Source: an uncultured Eubacteriales bacterium
Lineage (GTDB): Bacteria > Bacillota > Clostridia > Oscillospirales > CAG-272
NCBI GenBank assembly: GCA_934481325.1
Contig: CAKSPL010000068.1
Span: forward strand, 1-7,038
DNA: 7,038 nucleotides
Direction: 5' to 3'
Below are positions 1 to 6,455 of this stretch, piece after piece. The notes below the pieces were generated by a model. The model searched no databases and was not told the DNA's origin. It was given only the letters and a program-made list of their open reading frames with translations. Each line of letters starts with the position of its first letter. The stretch's first letter is position 1. The position numbers and the translations under genes were made by a program.

Positions 1-1863
1 CATACAAGCACCGCACTTCACGCACTTCTTGGGATCGATCGCGTATGCCGCCAGCTTCTTGCCGGGAGCCACGTAATCGGTCTTGCCGATGGCATCCGCC
101 GGGCACTGTCTTGCACACATCCCGCAACCGAAGCACTTATCGGCAACAATCTTGTACTGCAACAGCTTTTTGCACACGCCCGCAGGGCATTTCTTGTCCA
201 CGATGTGGGCAATATATTCGTCACGGAAATAACGCAGGGTAGAAAGCACCGGGTTCGGTGCGGTCTGCCCGAGACCGCAAAGGGATGCGGATTTGATGTA
301 GTTTGCCAGCTCCTCCAGGCGGTCAAGGTCTTCCATTTCGCCCTTGCCGGAGATAATTTTATCCAGAATTTCCAGCAGGCGTCTGGTGCCGATACGACAG
401 GGGGTACATTTGCCGCAGGATTCGTCAACGGTAAATTCAAGGAAGAACTTCGCAATGTCCACCATACAGTTGTCTTCGTCCATTACGATAAGTCCGCCGG
501 AACCCATCATCGAGCCGATGGCAATGAGGTTGTCATAGTCAATCGGAGTATCAATCAGGTGTGCGGGGATACAGCCGCCGGAAGGACCGCCGGTCTGCGC
601 CGCCTTGAACTTTTTGCCGTTCGGGATGCCGCCGCCGATCTCCTCAATCACCTCACGGAGCGTGGTGCCCATCGGCACCTCTACAAGACCGGTATTGGTA
701 ATCTTGCCGCCGAGTGCAAACACCTTGGTACCCTTGGATTTTTCAGTACCCATAGAAGCGAACCACTGGGGACCGTTCAGAATAATCTGCGCGATGTTGG
801 CATAGGTCTCCACGTTGTTCAGAATCGTGGGCTTTGCAAACAGCCCCTTGATTGCCGGGAACGGAGGACGGGGACGCGGCTCGCCGCGCTTGCCCTCAAT
901 GGAGGTCATCAGAGCAGTCTCCTCACCGCACACAAACGCGCCCGCGCCGAAACGGAGCGAAATATCAAAGCTGAAATCGGTGCCGAAGATATTCTTGCCG
1001 AGCAATCCCTCTTCTCTCGCCTGGCGAATCGCGATTTCCAGGCGGTGAATGGCGATCGGGTACTCTGCACGAACGTAGATGTAGCCCTCATCGGAGCCGA
1101 TGGCATAGCCGGCAATTGCCATAGCTTCCAGCACGGAGTGCGGGTCGCCTTCCAGCACGGAACGATCCATAAATGCGCCCGGGTCGCCCTCGTCTGCGTT
1201 GCAACATACGTATTTCTTGCCGGTGGAACCCATCGCAAATTTCCATTTCAGCCCCGTCGGGAAGCCCGCACCGCCTCTGCCGCGGAGTCCGGAGTCCAGC
1301 ATACACTGCACCACTTCCTCGCGGGTCATAGAGGTCAGCACCTTGGCAAGTGCCTGATAACCGTCGCGTGCGATGTACTCGTGAATGTTTTCGGGGTCAA
1401 TCACGCCGCAGTTATGAAGAGCCACACGCTTTTGCTTTTTGTAGAAGGTCATATCGTTCAGCGAGTTGACCAGATGATGGTCGCCGGTTTTCTCGTGGTA
1501 TTCGAGATTGGCAACCGGAACACCGCCAATCAGGTGAGACTCTACGATTTCTTTCATATCCTCCGGCTTGATGCGGCTGTAAAAGGTGCCGTCCGGATAT
1601 ACGATCACGATCGGACCCAGTGCGCAAAGACCGAAGCAACCGGTGGTAACCACCTTGATTTCATCGGCAATGCCCTTTTCGTTCAGCTCCGCCACCAGTG
1701 CGTCGTGAAGCGTCATACTGCCGGAAGAGGTGCATCCGGTGCCGCCGCAGATCAGCACGTGCTTGCGAATCTTCCCCGTGGTTTTGTCCAGCCCTTCGCG
1801 CAGTGCGACATCGGCAAGATGCGCTTCCTTGGAAGCGTTCAGGTCAGCAACAGTTTTAATCAT
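1..1863 (-). CDS. nuoF: NuoF-family flavin/Fe-S subunit (HydB/HndC type) of an NADH-dependent [FeFe]-hydrogenase; 3' end cut by window edge
   Basis: This is a continuous 621-codon reading frame that runs off the left edge. It is the NADH-oxidising/reducing diaphorase subunit of a soluble electron-bifurcating hydrogenase. Domains in order: a thioredoxin-like [2Fe-2S] domain (Cys39, Cys44, Cys76, Cys80); the FMN/NADH domain with GRGGAGF (195-201), ADEGDPGAF (223-231) and CGEETAL (312-318); an SLBB-like segment near 375-435; the N3-type [4Fe-4S] site CGKCTPC (Cys483, 486, 489) with Cys529; and a C-terminal 2x[4Fe-4S] ferredoxin domain (Cys577, 580, 583, 587, then Cys614, 617, 620). Complex I NuoF lacks the two terminal Fe-S additions, so this is the hydrogenase/formate-dehydrogenase type. 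Only the last cysteine and a short tail should be missing. The start at 1863 has GGAGG 9 nt upstream; the ATG at 1870 meets a stop after four codons. It follows the NuoE-like gene by 22 bp and is surely cotranscribed. HydA is expected next, outside the window. A formate dehydrogenase partner is a less likely alternative. Confidence 0.95.
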   Translation of the reverse strand, partial: MIKTVADLNASKEAHLADVALREGLDKTTGKIRKHVLICGGTGCTSSGSMTLHDALVAELNEKGIADEIKVVTTGCFGLCALGPIVIVYPDGTFYSRIKPEDMKEIVESHLIGGVPVANLEYHEKTGDHHLVNSLNDMTFYKKQKRVALHNCGVIDPENIHEYIARDGYQALAKVLTSMTREEVVQCMLDSGLRGRGGAGFPTGLKWKFAMGSTGKKYVCCNADEGDPGAFMDRSVLEGDPHSVLEAMAIAGYAIGSDEGYIYVRAEYPIAIHRLEIAIRQAREEGLLGKNIFGTDFSFDISLRFGAGAFVCGEETALMTSIEGKRGEPRPRPPFPAIKGLFAKPTILNNVETYANIAQIILNGPQWFASMGTEKSKGTKVFALGGKITNTGLVEVPMGTTLREVIEEIGGGIPNGKKFKAAQTGGPSGGCIPAHLIDTPIDYDNLIAIGSMMGSGGLIVMDEDNCMVDIAKFFLEFTVDESCGKCTPCRIGTRRLLEILDKIISGKGEMEDLDRLEELANYIKSASLCGLGQTAPNPVLSTLRYFRDEYIAHIVDKKCPAGVCKKLLQYKIVADKCFGCGMCARQCPADAIGKTDYVAPGKKLAAYAIDPKKCVKCGACM

Positions 1864-1885
1864 CGTTCATATCCTCCACTTTCGA

Positions 1886-2383
1886 TCAGTCCTTGTATTT
1901 GGCAAGGATGCCGGGAATATCCGCCTTGGTGAGTCTGCCGTAAACCTCGCCGTTTATGGTAAGAACGGGAGCAAGACCGCAGGCACCGATGCAACGCGTT
2001 GCCTCAAGAGAGAACTTGCCGTCGGCAGAGGTGCTGCCGTTCTGAATGTGCAGGTCGTTTTCAATCGCCTCCACCAGTTCGCCCGAGCCTTTGACGTAGC
2101 ACGCGGTGCCAAGACATACCGCAATTGCCACCTGCCCGTCGGGATTGAGCTTGAACTGAGCGTAGAAAGAAATGATGCCGTAAATTTCCTCCTGGGAAAC
2201 CCCGGTCTTCTCTGCGATGATTTTCTGCACTTCGGCGGGCAGGTATCCGTAAATTGCCTGCGCCTCCTGCAAAATGGGCATCATACTGCCCTTTTCGCCC
2301 TTGTGCTTTTCAATCACTTTGAGAAGCTCTTCTTCCTGCTCTTTTGTGCCACGAAATTCGACCGTAGTCAACTTCTTTTTCAT
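1886..2383 (-). CDS. nuoE: NuoE-family [2Fe-2S] subunit (HydC/HndA type) of the NADH-dependent hydrogenase
   Basis: This 165-aa thioredoxin-like ferredoxin subunit relays electrons within the cytoplasmic hydrogenase complex. The N-terminal helical part (about 15-75) carries the family pattern with GYLPAEVQKIIAEKTG and IYGIISFYAQF. The [2Fe-2S] ligands are in CLGTAC (Cys90, Cys95) and CIGAC (Cys131, Cys135), the usual NuoE spacing. The length matches the family norm of about 155-170 aa. The start is set by AGGAGG about 10 nt upstream of the ATG at 2383. It is the first gene of an operon reading into the NuoF-like gene 22 bp downstream, with a promoter at 2476-2504. The order NuoE-NuoF is the standard one for HydABC/Hnd-type trimeric or tetrameric hydrogenases. 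Which catalytic subunit it serves cannot be seen here. Confidence 0.96.
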   Translation of the reverse strand: MKKKLTTVEFRGTKEQEEELLKVIEKHKGEKGSMMPILQEAQAIYGYLPAEVQKIIAEKTGVSQEEIYGIISFYAQFKLNPDGQVAIAVCLGTACYVKGSGELVEAIENDLHIQNGSTSADGKFSLEATRCIGACGLAPVLTINGEVYGRLTKADIPGILAKYKD

Positions 2384-2428
2384 GGTTCAGATTCCTCCTA
2401 AAAACAGAAAAAATGTTTTGTACCGTCT

Positions 2429-2446
2429 GCGCGCACCGCGGCGCGT
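2429..2446 (-). other. GC-rich hairpin in the hydrogenase operon leader
   Basis: CGCGC (2430-2434) pairs with GCGCG (2441-2445) around a 6-nt loop, with a possible G-T closing pair outside. It stands out as a GC block in an AT-rich intergenic region, inside the predicted leader and about 45 nt before the start codon. No T-tract follows, so it is not an intrinsic terminator. It could stabilise the mRNA or be a protein-binding dyad; no known riboswitch was recognised. Confidence 0.35.
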
Positions 2447-2475
2447 TCTCCGAGTAACAAACAGCGTACCCGTGT

Positions 2476-2504
2476 ATTATATCATTTTTTAATAAGTTTG
2501 TCTA
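2476..2504 (-). promoter_or_regulatory. Sigma-A promoter of the hydrogenase operon
   Basis: On the minus strand the -35 TAGACA (2499-2504, 5 of 6 to consensus) and the -10 TATAAT (2476-2481, 6 of 6) are separated by 17 bp. A TGA directly before the -10 gives an extended -10 (TGnTATAAT). Transcription should start near 2469, leaving a leader of about 86 nt before the NuoE-like start. It lies downstream of the terminator at 2556-2580, so the operon appears transcriptionally independent of the gene before it. Confidence 0.85.
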
Positions 2505-2555
2505 TATTTTAATATGATTATTTTTTAAAAAACCACATTTTCCCGCATTTTTTTC

Positions 2556-2580
2556 AAAAAAAAGGCGGTTGCCCGCCCTC
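2556..2580 (-). terminator. Rho-independent terminator after the 407-aa gene
   Basis: On the minus strand GGCGG (2573-2577) pairs with CCGCC (2564-2568) around a GCAA loop, a GNRA-type tetraloop. A run of eight T (2556-2563) follows. It starts about 25 nt after the stop codon of the 2604-3827 gene. The A-tract before the stem pairs with the T-tract, so weak termination on the plus strand is also possible, but no plus-strand gene ends here. Confidence 0.85.
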
Positions 2581-2603
2581 TTTTTTTGAATTTTTTGTGA
2601 ATT

Positions 2604-3827
2604 TTATTCCGCCGGGCCCGGTTGTCCGTCAATCAGGAAGCGATATCCGGTATCAGTGCTGATCCTGATTCTCGTGATCATTCCCTCTTCATCCGTTTGA
2701 AAAAACGCAATCGCTTCGTAATTGCTTTCTGTACCGTAAGCCAACACGATACAGCGAGTATCGGCAGGATATTCCGCGCTCTCTGCGGCGACGGTGACTG
2801 TTGCCGGATAGGCAAAGCATTTCTCTTTTGAGTTTTTTTGCACGCGTTTCACCTTCCCGATGATGTCGTCCGCACCCCGAAAGGTTTCTCCGGAGGTATC
2901 GGTGAAATAAACCGAATCATCGCGCAAAACGCTCCGCAGGCGTTCCGGGTCATCTCCCGAAAATGTATGGCAGAGGAGTTCCAAATCGTGCGGAAAGTCC
3001 TTTATTGCGCCGTTTTGATATTCGTAAATCGCCGCATCGCCGGACAAAATGCATCTTCCGCTTATCACAGCACCGACTTTCATATTCTGCCGCTGATCTT
3101 CCGGCACCTGCTCCAATGAATGATTTAACTCAAGCGTACCGAATTGAGTCCGTATAAAACACCTGATAAACGCATTTGTTTTTTCCCCATTCAGCTCAAT
3201 AGACCCAACGCAGAGTCTTTCCACGGTTGCAACGAAATGAACAACTGCGTCAGACAGATGATTTTTCTTCCTGCCGTGGTCTGCCTGATGATTGATCAAA
3301 AGAGGGAGCGGGATTAACGCCCCGTTTCCGATCAGCCATTTTTTCCCGTCCTTATTTGCGGGCTGATCTTTTTCATACTCGTCTGCATCGACATAATAAT
3401 GGATTTCCAACGGCAGTCCGATCATCTGTACCCTAATTTTGCCTCCTTCGGGATAGCCCGGCAACACATCGGCAGTGATCAGATTGACCGGCAGGAAACA
3501 TTTGCTCCCGTTTGCTTCTTCAAAAAGAAGAACCCGTTCCGTCTTCGGGAAAACATCGGGGGTGATATCCACCCCGGCGAAAGTCAGATTCCATACGCAG
3601 TTTCCGGCGCAATGCGTGCTATACCCTTTCACTTTCGTTATTTTGTTACCGTCGTTTTCGGTTTGAATCCAATATTCAAAGTCACCAAGCGATCTGTAAA
3701 GATAGGGACTGCCGTAATACCCCGTTATCGCCTTGCTTTCTTCAAGCAAGGAAGCAATGAAACCCATCTCGGCATCTTTGTCTTTTACAAAAAAGCTCAA
3801 GCCGTAGTTTTCCGGAAAATTTGGCAT
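2604..3827 (-). CDS. Hypothetical protein (407 aa) with an NTF2/SnoaL-like C-terminal domain
   Basis: I do not recognise a named function. The protein has no visible signal peptide or membrane segment, so it is probably cytoplasmic. Residues 278-407 read like an NTF2/SnoaL-like fold: a first helix (FPHDLELLCHTF), then GDDPERLRSVLRDDSVYF, then FRGADDIIGKVKRV, followed by alternating strand segments. In other proteins this fold binds small ligands or mediates dimerisation. Residues 1 to about 275 are mostly beta-rich with no motif I can name. Features are HCAGNCVW near residue 60 and a segment around 190-270 with FGTLELNHS and ILSGDAAIYEY. The start at 3827 is chosen because AGGAGG (3838-3843) lies 10 nt upstream; an in-frame ATG at 3866 has no such site. 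The gene follows the XRE-like gene by 80 bp on the same strand with no terminator between, so cotranscription is likely. It ends just before the terminator at 2556-2580. The NTF2 call is by pattern only. Confidence 0.85.
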   Translation of the reverse strand: MPNFPENYGLSFFVKDKDAEMGFIASLLEESKAITGYYGSPYLYRSLGDFEYWIQTENDGNKITKVKGYSTHCAGNCVWNLTFAGVDITPDVFPKTERVLLFEEANGSKCFLPVNLITADVLPGYPEGGKIRVQMIGLPLEIHYYVDADEYEKDQPANKDGKKWLIGNGALIPLPLLINHQADHGRKKNHLSDAVVHFVATVERLCVGSIELNGEKTNAFIRCFIRTQFGTLELNHSLEQVPEDQRQNMKVGAVISGRCILSGDAAIYEYQNGAIKDFPHDLELLCHTFSGDDPERLRSVLRDDSVYFTDTSGETFRGADDIIGKVKRVQKNSKEKCFAYPATVTVAAESAEYPADTRCIVLAYGTESNYEAIAFFQTDEEGMITRIRISTDTGYRFLIDGQPGPAE

Positions 3828-3907
3828 TTTTACATTTCCTCCTGTTTTCGTCTTTGTACCCAGCATACAGGATTTTCGTGCATTTTTGGTCGCTTTTTAC
3901 ACGACAT

Positions 3908-4528
3908 TTACCGCCCGAGCGGTTTCTGCCCCAGACGAAACAGGATCTCGTTTACATCATTCAGGTTATATATACCCTTCCGAAAGAAAAATTCGATTGC
4001 GACATCTCTCTTGGTGCTGTGAGATAAAGCATATCCGGCTCTGGAAAGAATGTCGCTCACTTCAAAGAGCGACAGTTTCAAAGCAAGAGACAGAGCAATG
4101 CAGGTGTCTTTTGCGGGCTTATACAAACGATCCGAAACCATTTTAGAAAACAGTCGTCGGTCAATCTGTGCGGCTTTGTACACTTCGGAATCGCGCATTT
4201 GCTTTTCTTTGATATAGAAGAGCATTTTGTCAATAAAACTCATATCGATATAGCTTTCCAATGCCCCGCAAAACGTGTGCGCGGAATCTTCGGAAGAAAC
4301 CCGCTGCATCGCCGCATCAATGGAATTACAATCATAATGATCCCGAAGAGCGTATCGGATCATACCGTCATTGATTTTATACGCAAAATTCGATTCTCTC
4401 GAACTGTACAAAATATCGGATGAGTTTTGGGCAATCTTTCCGACAGGTTCTTGAAAATTAATGCGCACAAACGCCTCGGCAGCACTTACCCATTCGGCAA
4501 TTCTCCGTTTACGAAGCAGTTTAAGCAT
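3908..4528 (-). CDS. XRE-like helix-turn-helix protein of unknown role (206 aa)
   Basis: The C-terminal half (about 97-205) looks like an XRE/Cro-type HTH fold: FIDKMLFYIKEKQMRDSEVYKAA, then the recognition-helix area around DRRLFSKMVSD (123-133), then KPAKDTCIALSLALKLSLFEVSDILSRAGYALS and a trailing DVNEILFRLGQKPLG. From memory, this module is common in gut Firmicutes as a C-terminal addition to macro-domain and other signalling proteins; that link needs a search. Residues 1-95 match nothing I know and are charged and helical in appearance. The start at 4528 is supported by GAGGTGAT directly upstream. Codon use and base composition are more AT-rich than in neighbouring genes (18 G+C of 60 at 4201-4260). 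The gene sits 105 bp after the MBL-fold gene and 80 bp before the 407-aa gene. A dyad over its likely promoter suggests autoregulation, which is inference. DNA binding itself is not proven. Confidence 0.85.
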   Translation of the reverse strand: MLKLLRKRRIAEWVSAAEAFVRINFQEPVGKIAQNSSDILYSSRESNFAYKINDGMIRYALRDHYDCNSIDAAMQRVSSEDSAHTFCGALESYIDMSFIDKMLFYIKEKQMRDSEVYKAAQIDRRLFSKMVSDRLYKPAKDTCIALSLALKLSLFEVSDILSRAGYALSHSTKRDVAIEFFFRKGIYNLNDVNEILFRLGQKPLGR

Positions 4529-4572
4529 CTTATCACCTCAAAAAGCTGTTTGTTCCGTTCGCGTTAAACACT

Positions 4573-4595
4573 CTTCGGAAAATTCTTTTCCAAAG
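4573..4595. repeat. Operator-like inverted repeat upstream of the XRE-like gene
   Basis: A 23-bp dyad has nine paired positions per pair of arms and one mismatch. GGAAAA (4577-4582) faces TTTTCC (4586-4591) across TTC, and CTT (4573-4575) faces AAG (4593-4595) outside a C-A mismatch. There is no T-tract after it in either direction, which argues against a terminator. Its position 45 nt before the start codon and over the weak -10 fits an operator. Confidence 0.5.
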
Positions 4596-4611
4596 GTGTT
4601 TGATATTTCAA
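4582..4611 (-). promoter_or_regulatory. Possible promoter of the XRE-like gene
   Basis: On the minus strand TTGAAA (4606-4611, 5 of 6) and AAGAAT (4582-4587, 4 of 6) are 18 bp apart. This is a weak match, but it is the best in the 105-bp gap. The -10 lies inside the dyad at 4573-4595, so a protein bound there would block it. Confidence 0.35.
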
Positions 4612-4616
4612 GAATA

Positions 4617-4641
4617 TTGCATCACATATCATACTATGCAA
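4617..4641. repeat. Short inverted repeat overlapping the MBL gene stop codon
   Basis: TTGCAT (4617-4622) and ATGCAA (4636-4641) form perfect 6-bp arms around a 13-bp AT-rich spacer. The right arm overlaps the last codons and stop of the MBL-fold gene. It is either a second protein site upstream of the XRE-like gene or chance; six-bp arms are not strong evidence. Confidence 0.3.
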
Positions 4642-5452
4642 TTACACTTCCGTGGTCTCCGGCGAACTCCGAATTTACGGATTTTTCGCGCTCCTTTTCC
4701 TCCAATTCATCCAGTTTTCCGGCGCAGAAATCCAAAAACTTTCCGAACAGAGTTTCATCGATAAAAGGATTCTGCGTGGGGTCGGCAAGAAACGCTTTCC
4801 CTTTGGCATCGGTGTCATTATTCCAGGTGTGATTGCCGAGCATCACGTCCACCCGTTCCTTTTTCAGGCGGACAAGGCTTTCGCGATAGTCGGTGCGGCA
4901 GGTGGGGTATGTTTTCAGATACTCCTTCGTCAGGGTATTGCGCCCCGCCCCGCCGAACATCCCGACACGGTAAATCCGCCCCGCCTCTTCGGCATCAAAA
5001 AACAAAGAAACCGTGCCTTTGGTATGCCCCGGTGTTTCCAAAAAACGGATGGAAGTTTTGCCGAGCGTGAGCACGTCGCCGTCCTTTACCGTCATATCCG
5101 GCACAAAATACCCTGCCCGAATCACCTCGTCCGCATCGTTGCGTCCAATCACGGTTTTTGCGCCTGGAATCAGCGGCAGGAGATACTCGGTGGCTTCGGT
5201 ATGGTCGTAATGCCAATGGGTATGCACAAGATACCGAATATCGTCAATATCGAAGCCAAGGCGGCGGATGGAATCCAACACCAGATACAGCGCATTGGCA
5301 TAGCCGGTGTCGATCAGAATCAGCCCGTCGCCGGTGTCGATCAAGTGGGAGGACGCCTGATAGGTGCCTGTAAAGTACACGTTTCCGATTATCCGGAACG
5401 GCAGGATTCTTCCCTCCCACGGGTGATTGATTTTCACATTTCTCTTAAACAT
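4634..5452 (-). CDS. Metallo-beta-lactamase-fold hydrolase, B3-like motif set
   Basis: This is a 272-aa cytoplasmic MBL-fold metallohydrolase. The zinc-site motif HWHYDH gives His79, His81, Asp83 and His84; His143 is in TPGHTKGT and His208 in GNHTWNND. The strand HLIDTGDGLILIDTG (36-50) is the usual MBL core. The place where most MBL hydrolases have a bridging Asp reads YRVGMFGGAG (161-170) with no Asp or Cys. This resembles subclass B3 beta-lactamases and their relatives, which also lack that ligand. Without a signal peptide, a true resistance enzyme is unlikely; a lactonase or other ester/amide hydrolase is as plausible. The start at 5452 has AGGAGG 5 nt upstream. An in-frame extension up to 5572 would run through the rpsI terminator and is rejected. 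No clear promoter was found in 5453-5531, so it may depend on readthrough from rplM-rpsI. The acidic tail (DELEEKEREK) is a small oddity. Confidence 0.93.
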   Translation of the reverse strand: MFKRNVKINHPWEGRILPFRIIGNVYFTGTYQASSHLIDTGDGLILIDTGYANALYLVLDSIRRLGFDIDDIRYLVHTHWHYDHTEATEYLLPLIPGAKTVIGRNDADEVIRAGYFVPDMTVKDGDVLTLGKTSIRFLETPGHTKGTVSLFFDAEEAGRIYRVGMFGGAGRNTLTKEYLKTYPTCRTDYRESLVRLKKERVDVMLGNHTWNNDTDAKGKAFLADPTQNPFIDETLFGKFLDFCAGKLDELEEKEREKSVNSEFAGDHGSVIA

Positions 5453-5531
5453 TCTCTCCTCCTGGGCGTTGCCCCTGGCCGAACAGAGATTCCGCCCACA
5501 AAACCGGGTTCGGAATTTCTGCCGTAAACAA

Positions 5532-5561
5532 CGAAAAGACTGCCCGTGGGCAGTCTTTTCG
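5532..5561 (-). terminator. Rho-independent terminator of the rplM-rpsI operon
   Basis: Two perfect 14-bp arms (5532-5545 and 5548-5561) enclose a 2-bp centre, giving in practice a 13-bp stem with a tetraloop. The core is GACTGCCC/GGGCAGTC. On the minus strand TTTT in the stem and TTGTTT just beyond form the U-rich side. It begins 8 nt after the rpsI stop codon. Confidence 0.9.
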
Positions 5562-5568
5562 ACAAAAA

Positions 5569-5970
5569 TCATCTCTTGGAGAACTGAGGCGCGCGGCGTG
5601 CGGCTTTGAGACCGTACTTCTTTCTTTCCTTCATACGAGGATCGCGCGTGAGGAACCCTGCCGCTTTGAGTGCGGCACGGTAGTTGGGGTCGGCTTGCAG
5701 GAGCGCACGGGAAAGACCGTGACGGATGGCACCTGCCTGACCGGTGATACCGCCGCCCGTTACGGTGGCGATGATGTCAAATTTACCCTCGGTGCCGGTA
5801 ACACCGTAGGGCTGATTGACAATCAGCTTCAGGGTTTCAAGCCCGAAATAATCGTCAATATCTCTGCCGTTGATGGTGATAACGCCGGTGCCGGGAACAA
5901 TGCGGACGCGGGCGATGGATTTCTTTCTTCTGCCGGTGCCGTAGAAGTAAGGCTTTGCACTCGTGTACAT
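5569..5970 (-). CDS. rpsI: 30S ribosomal protein S9
   Basis: This 133-aa protein is S9 of the small ribosomal subunit, whose C-terminal tail reaches the P-site tRNA. Family landmarks are FYGTGRRKKSIARVR near the N-terminus, GGGITGQAGAIRHGLSRALL in the middle, and the basic C-terminus RMKERKKYGLKAARRAPQFSKR ending in the conserved SKR. The length is normal (about 130 aa). ATG at 5970 is preferred: an AAGGACGGT ribosome binding site lies upstream, its GG ending 10 nt before the ATG. An in-frame TTG at 5976 would add two residues but would sit almost on the binding site. It is the second gene of the operon, 20 bp after rplM, and is followed by a strong terminator. Confidence 0.98.
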   Translation of the reverse strand: MYTSAKPYFYGTGRRKKSIARVRIVPGTGVITINGRDIDDYFGLETLKLIVNQPYGVTGTEGKFDIIATVTGGGITGQAGAIRHGLSRALLQADPNYRAALKAAGFLTRDPRMKERKKYGLKAARRAPQFSKR

Positions 5971-5990
5971 TTTCAATTACCGTCCTTTCC

Positions 5991-6413
5991 TTACAGTTCG
6001 ACAGGCTTCTGTGCAGCCTGCTCGTGTTCGGCATTGGCATAGACCTTCAAACGGGTCATCGCCTTTGCGCCCAGCGTGTTGTGAGGAAGCATACCCTTTA
6101 CGGCAAGCTCCATCGCAAGCTCGGGTTTGGTTGCCATCAGGGTTTTGTACTGAACCGATTTCAGGCCGCCGATGTAACCGGAATGACGATGATAGTACTT
6201 CTGCTCCAGCTTTTTGCCGGTCAGAACCGCCTTGGCGGCATTGATGATGATGACATACTCGCCGCAGTCAGCGTGGGGGGTGAATTCAGGGCGGTGCTTA
6301 CCGCGCAGAATATTTGCCGCGGCAACCGCGGTTTTTCCGAGAGGCTTATCGGCGGCATCAATGACATACCATTTGCGCTCGATCGTCTCGGCTTTTGCCA
6401 TATAAGTGGACAT
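5991..6413 (-). CDS. rplM: 50S ribosomal protein L13
   Basis: This 140-aa protein is L13, an early-assembling 23S rRNA-binding protein of the large subunit. Landmarks are ERKWYVIDAADKPLGKTA near the N-terminus, ILRGKHRPEFTPHADCGEYVIIINA, then TGKKLEQKYYHRHSGYIGG, and the C-terminal segment with GMLPHNTLGAKAMTRLKVY. The length fits the family (about 142 aa). The start at 6413 has GGAGG 8 nt upstream. The frame stays open upstream to 6788, but that stretch crosses the promoter and is not coding. The rplM-rpsI order is near universal in bacteria. Many Firmicutes have a structured L13 leader for autoregulation; here the predicted leader is only about 36 nt and shows no such structure. Confidence 0.98.
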   Translation of the reverse strand: MSTYMAKAETIERKWYVIDAADKPLGKTAVAAANILRGKHRPEFTPHADCGEYVIIINAAKAVLTGKKLEQKYYHRHSGYIGGLKSVQYKTLMATKPELAMELAVKGMLPHNTLGAKAMTRLKVYANAEHEQAAQKPVEL

Positions 6414-6455
6414 TGCAGATTCCTCCGTAAAAATTGTGTTTTTCAAACCTTGCAC

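Noticed and set aside
205..1932. Long plus-strand open frame of 575 codons
   Set aside because: It lies antisense to the NuoF-like gene, whose minus-strand translation shows all family motifs. The plus-strand product has no recognisable family and no ribosome binding site; it is a shadow of codon bias.
2595..2601. TTGTGAA, a possible Rex/CRP-type half-site
   Set aside because: There is no matching second half, and it lies about 90 bp upstream of the hydrogenase -35, at the 3' end of another gene in a T-rich run.
3828..3866. Upstream start giving a 420-aa form of the NTF2-domain protein
   Set aside because: The extension contains the AGGAGG site that serves the internal ATG at 3827, and no binding site precedes the outer ATG.
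3911..3922. CCGC/GCGG hairpin at the end of the XRE-like gene
   Set aside because: The stem is only 4 bp, lies within the last codons, and has no T-tract; it is not a terminator.
4652..5527. Plus-strand open frame of 291 codons
   Set aside because: It is antisense to the MBL-fold gene, has no family features, and runs into the rpsI terminator hairpin region.
5453..5572. N-terminal extension of the MBL gene
   Set aside because: It would translate through the rpsI terminator and its own ribosome binding site, and MBL homology begins after 5452.
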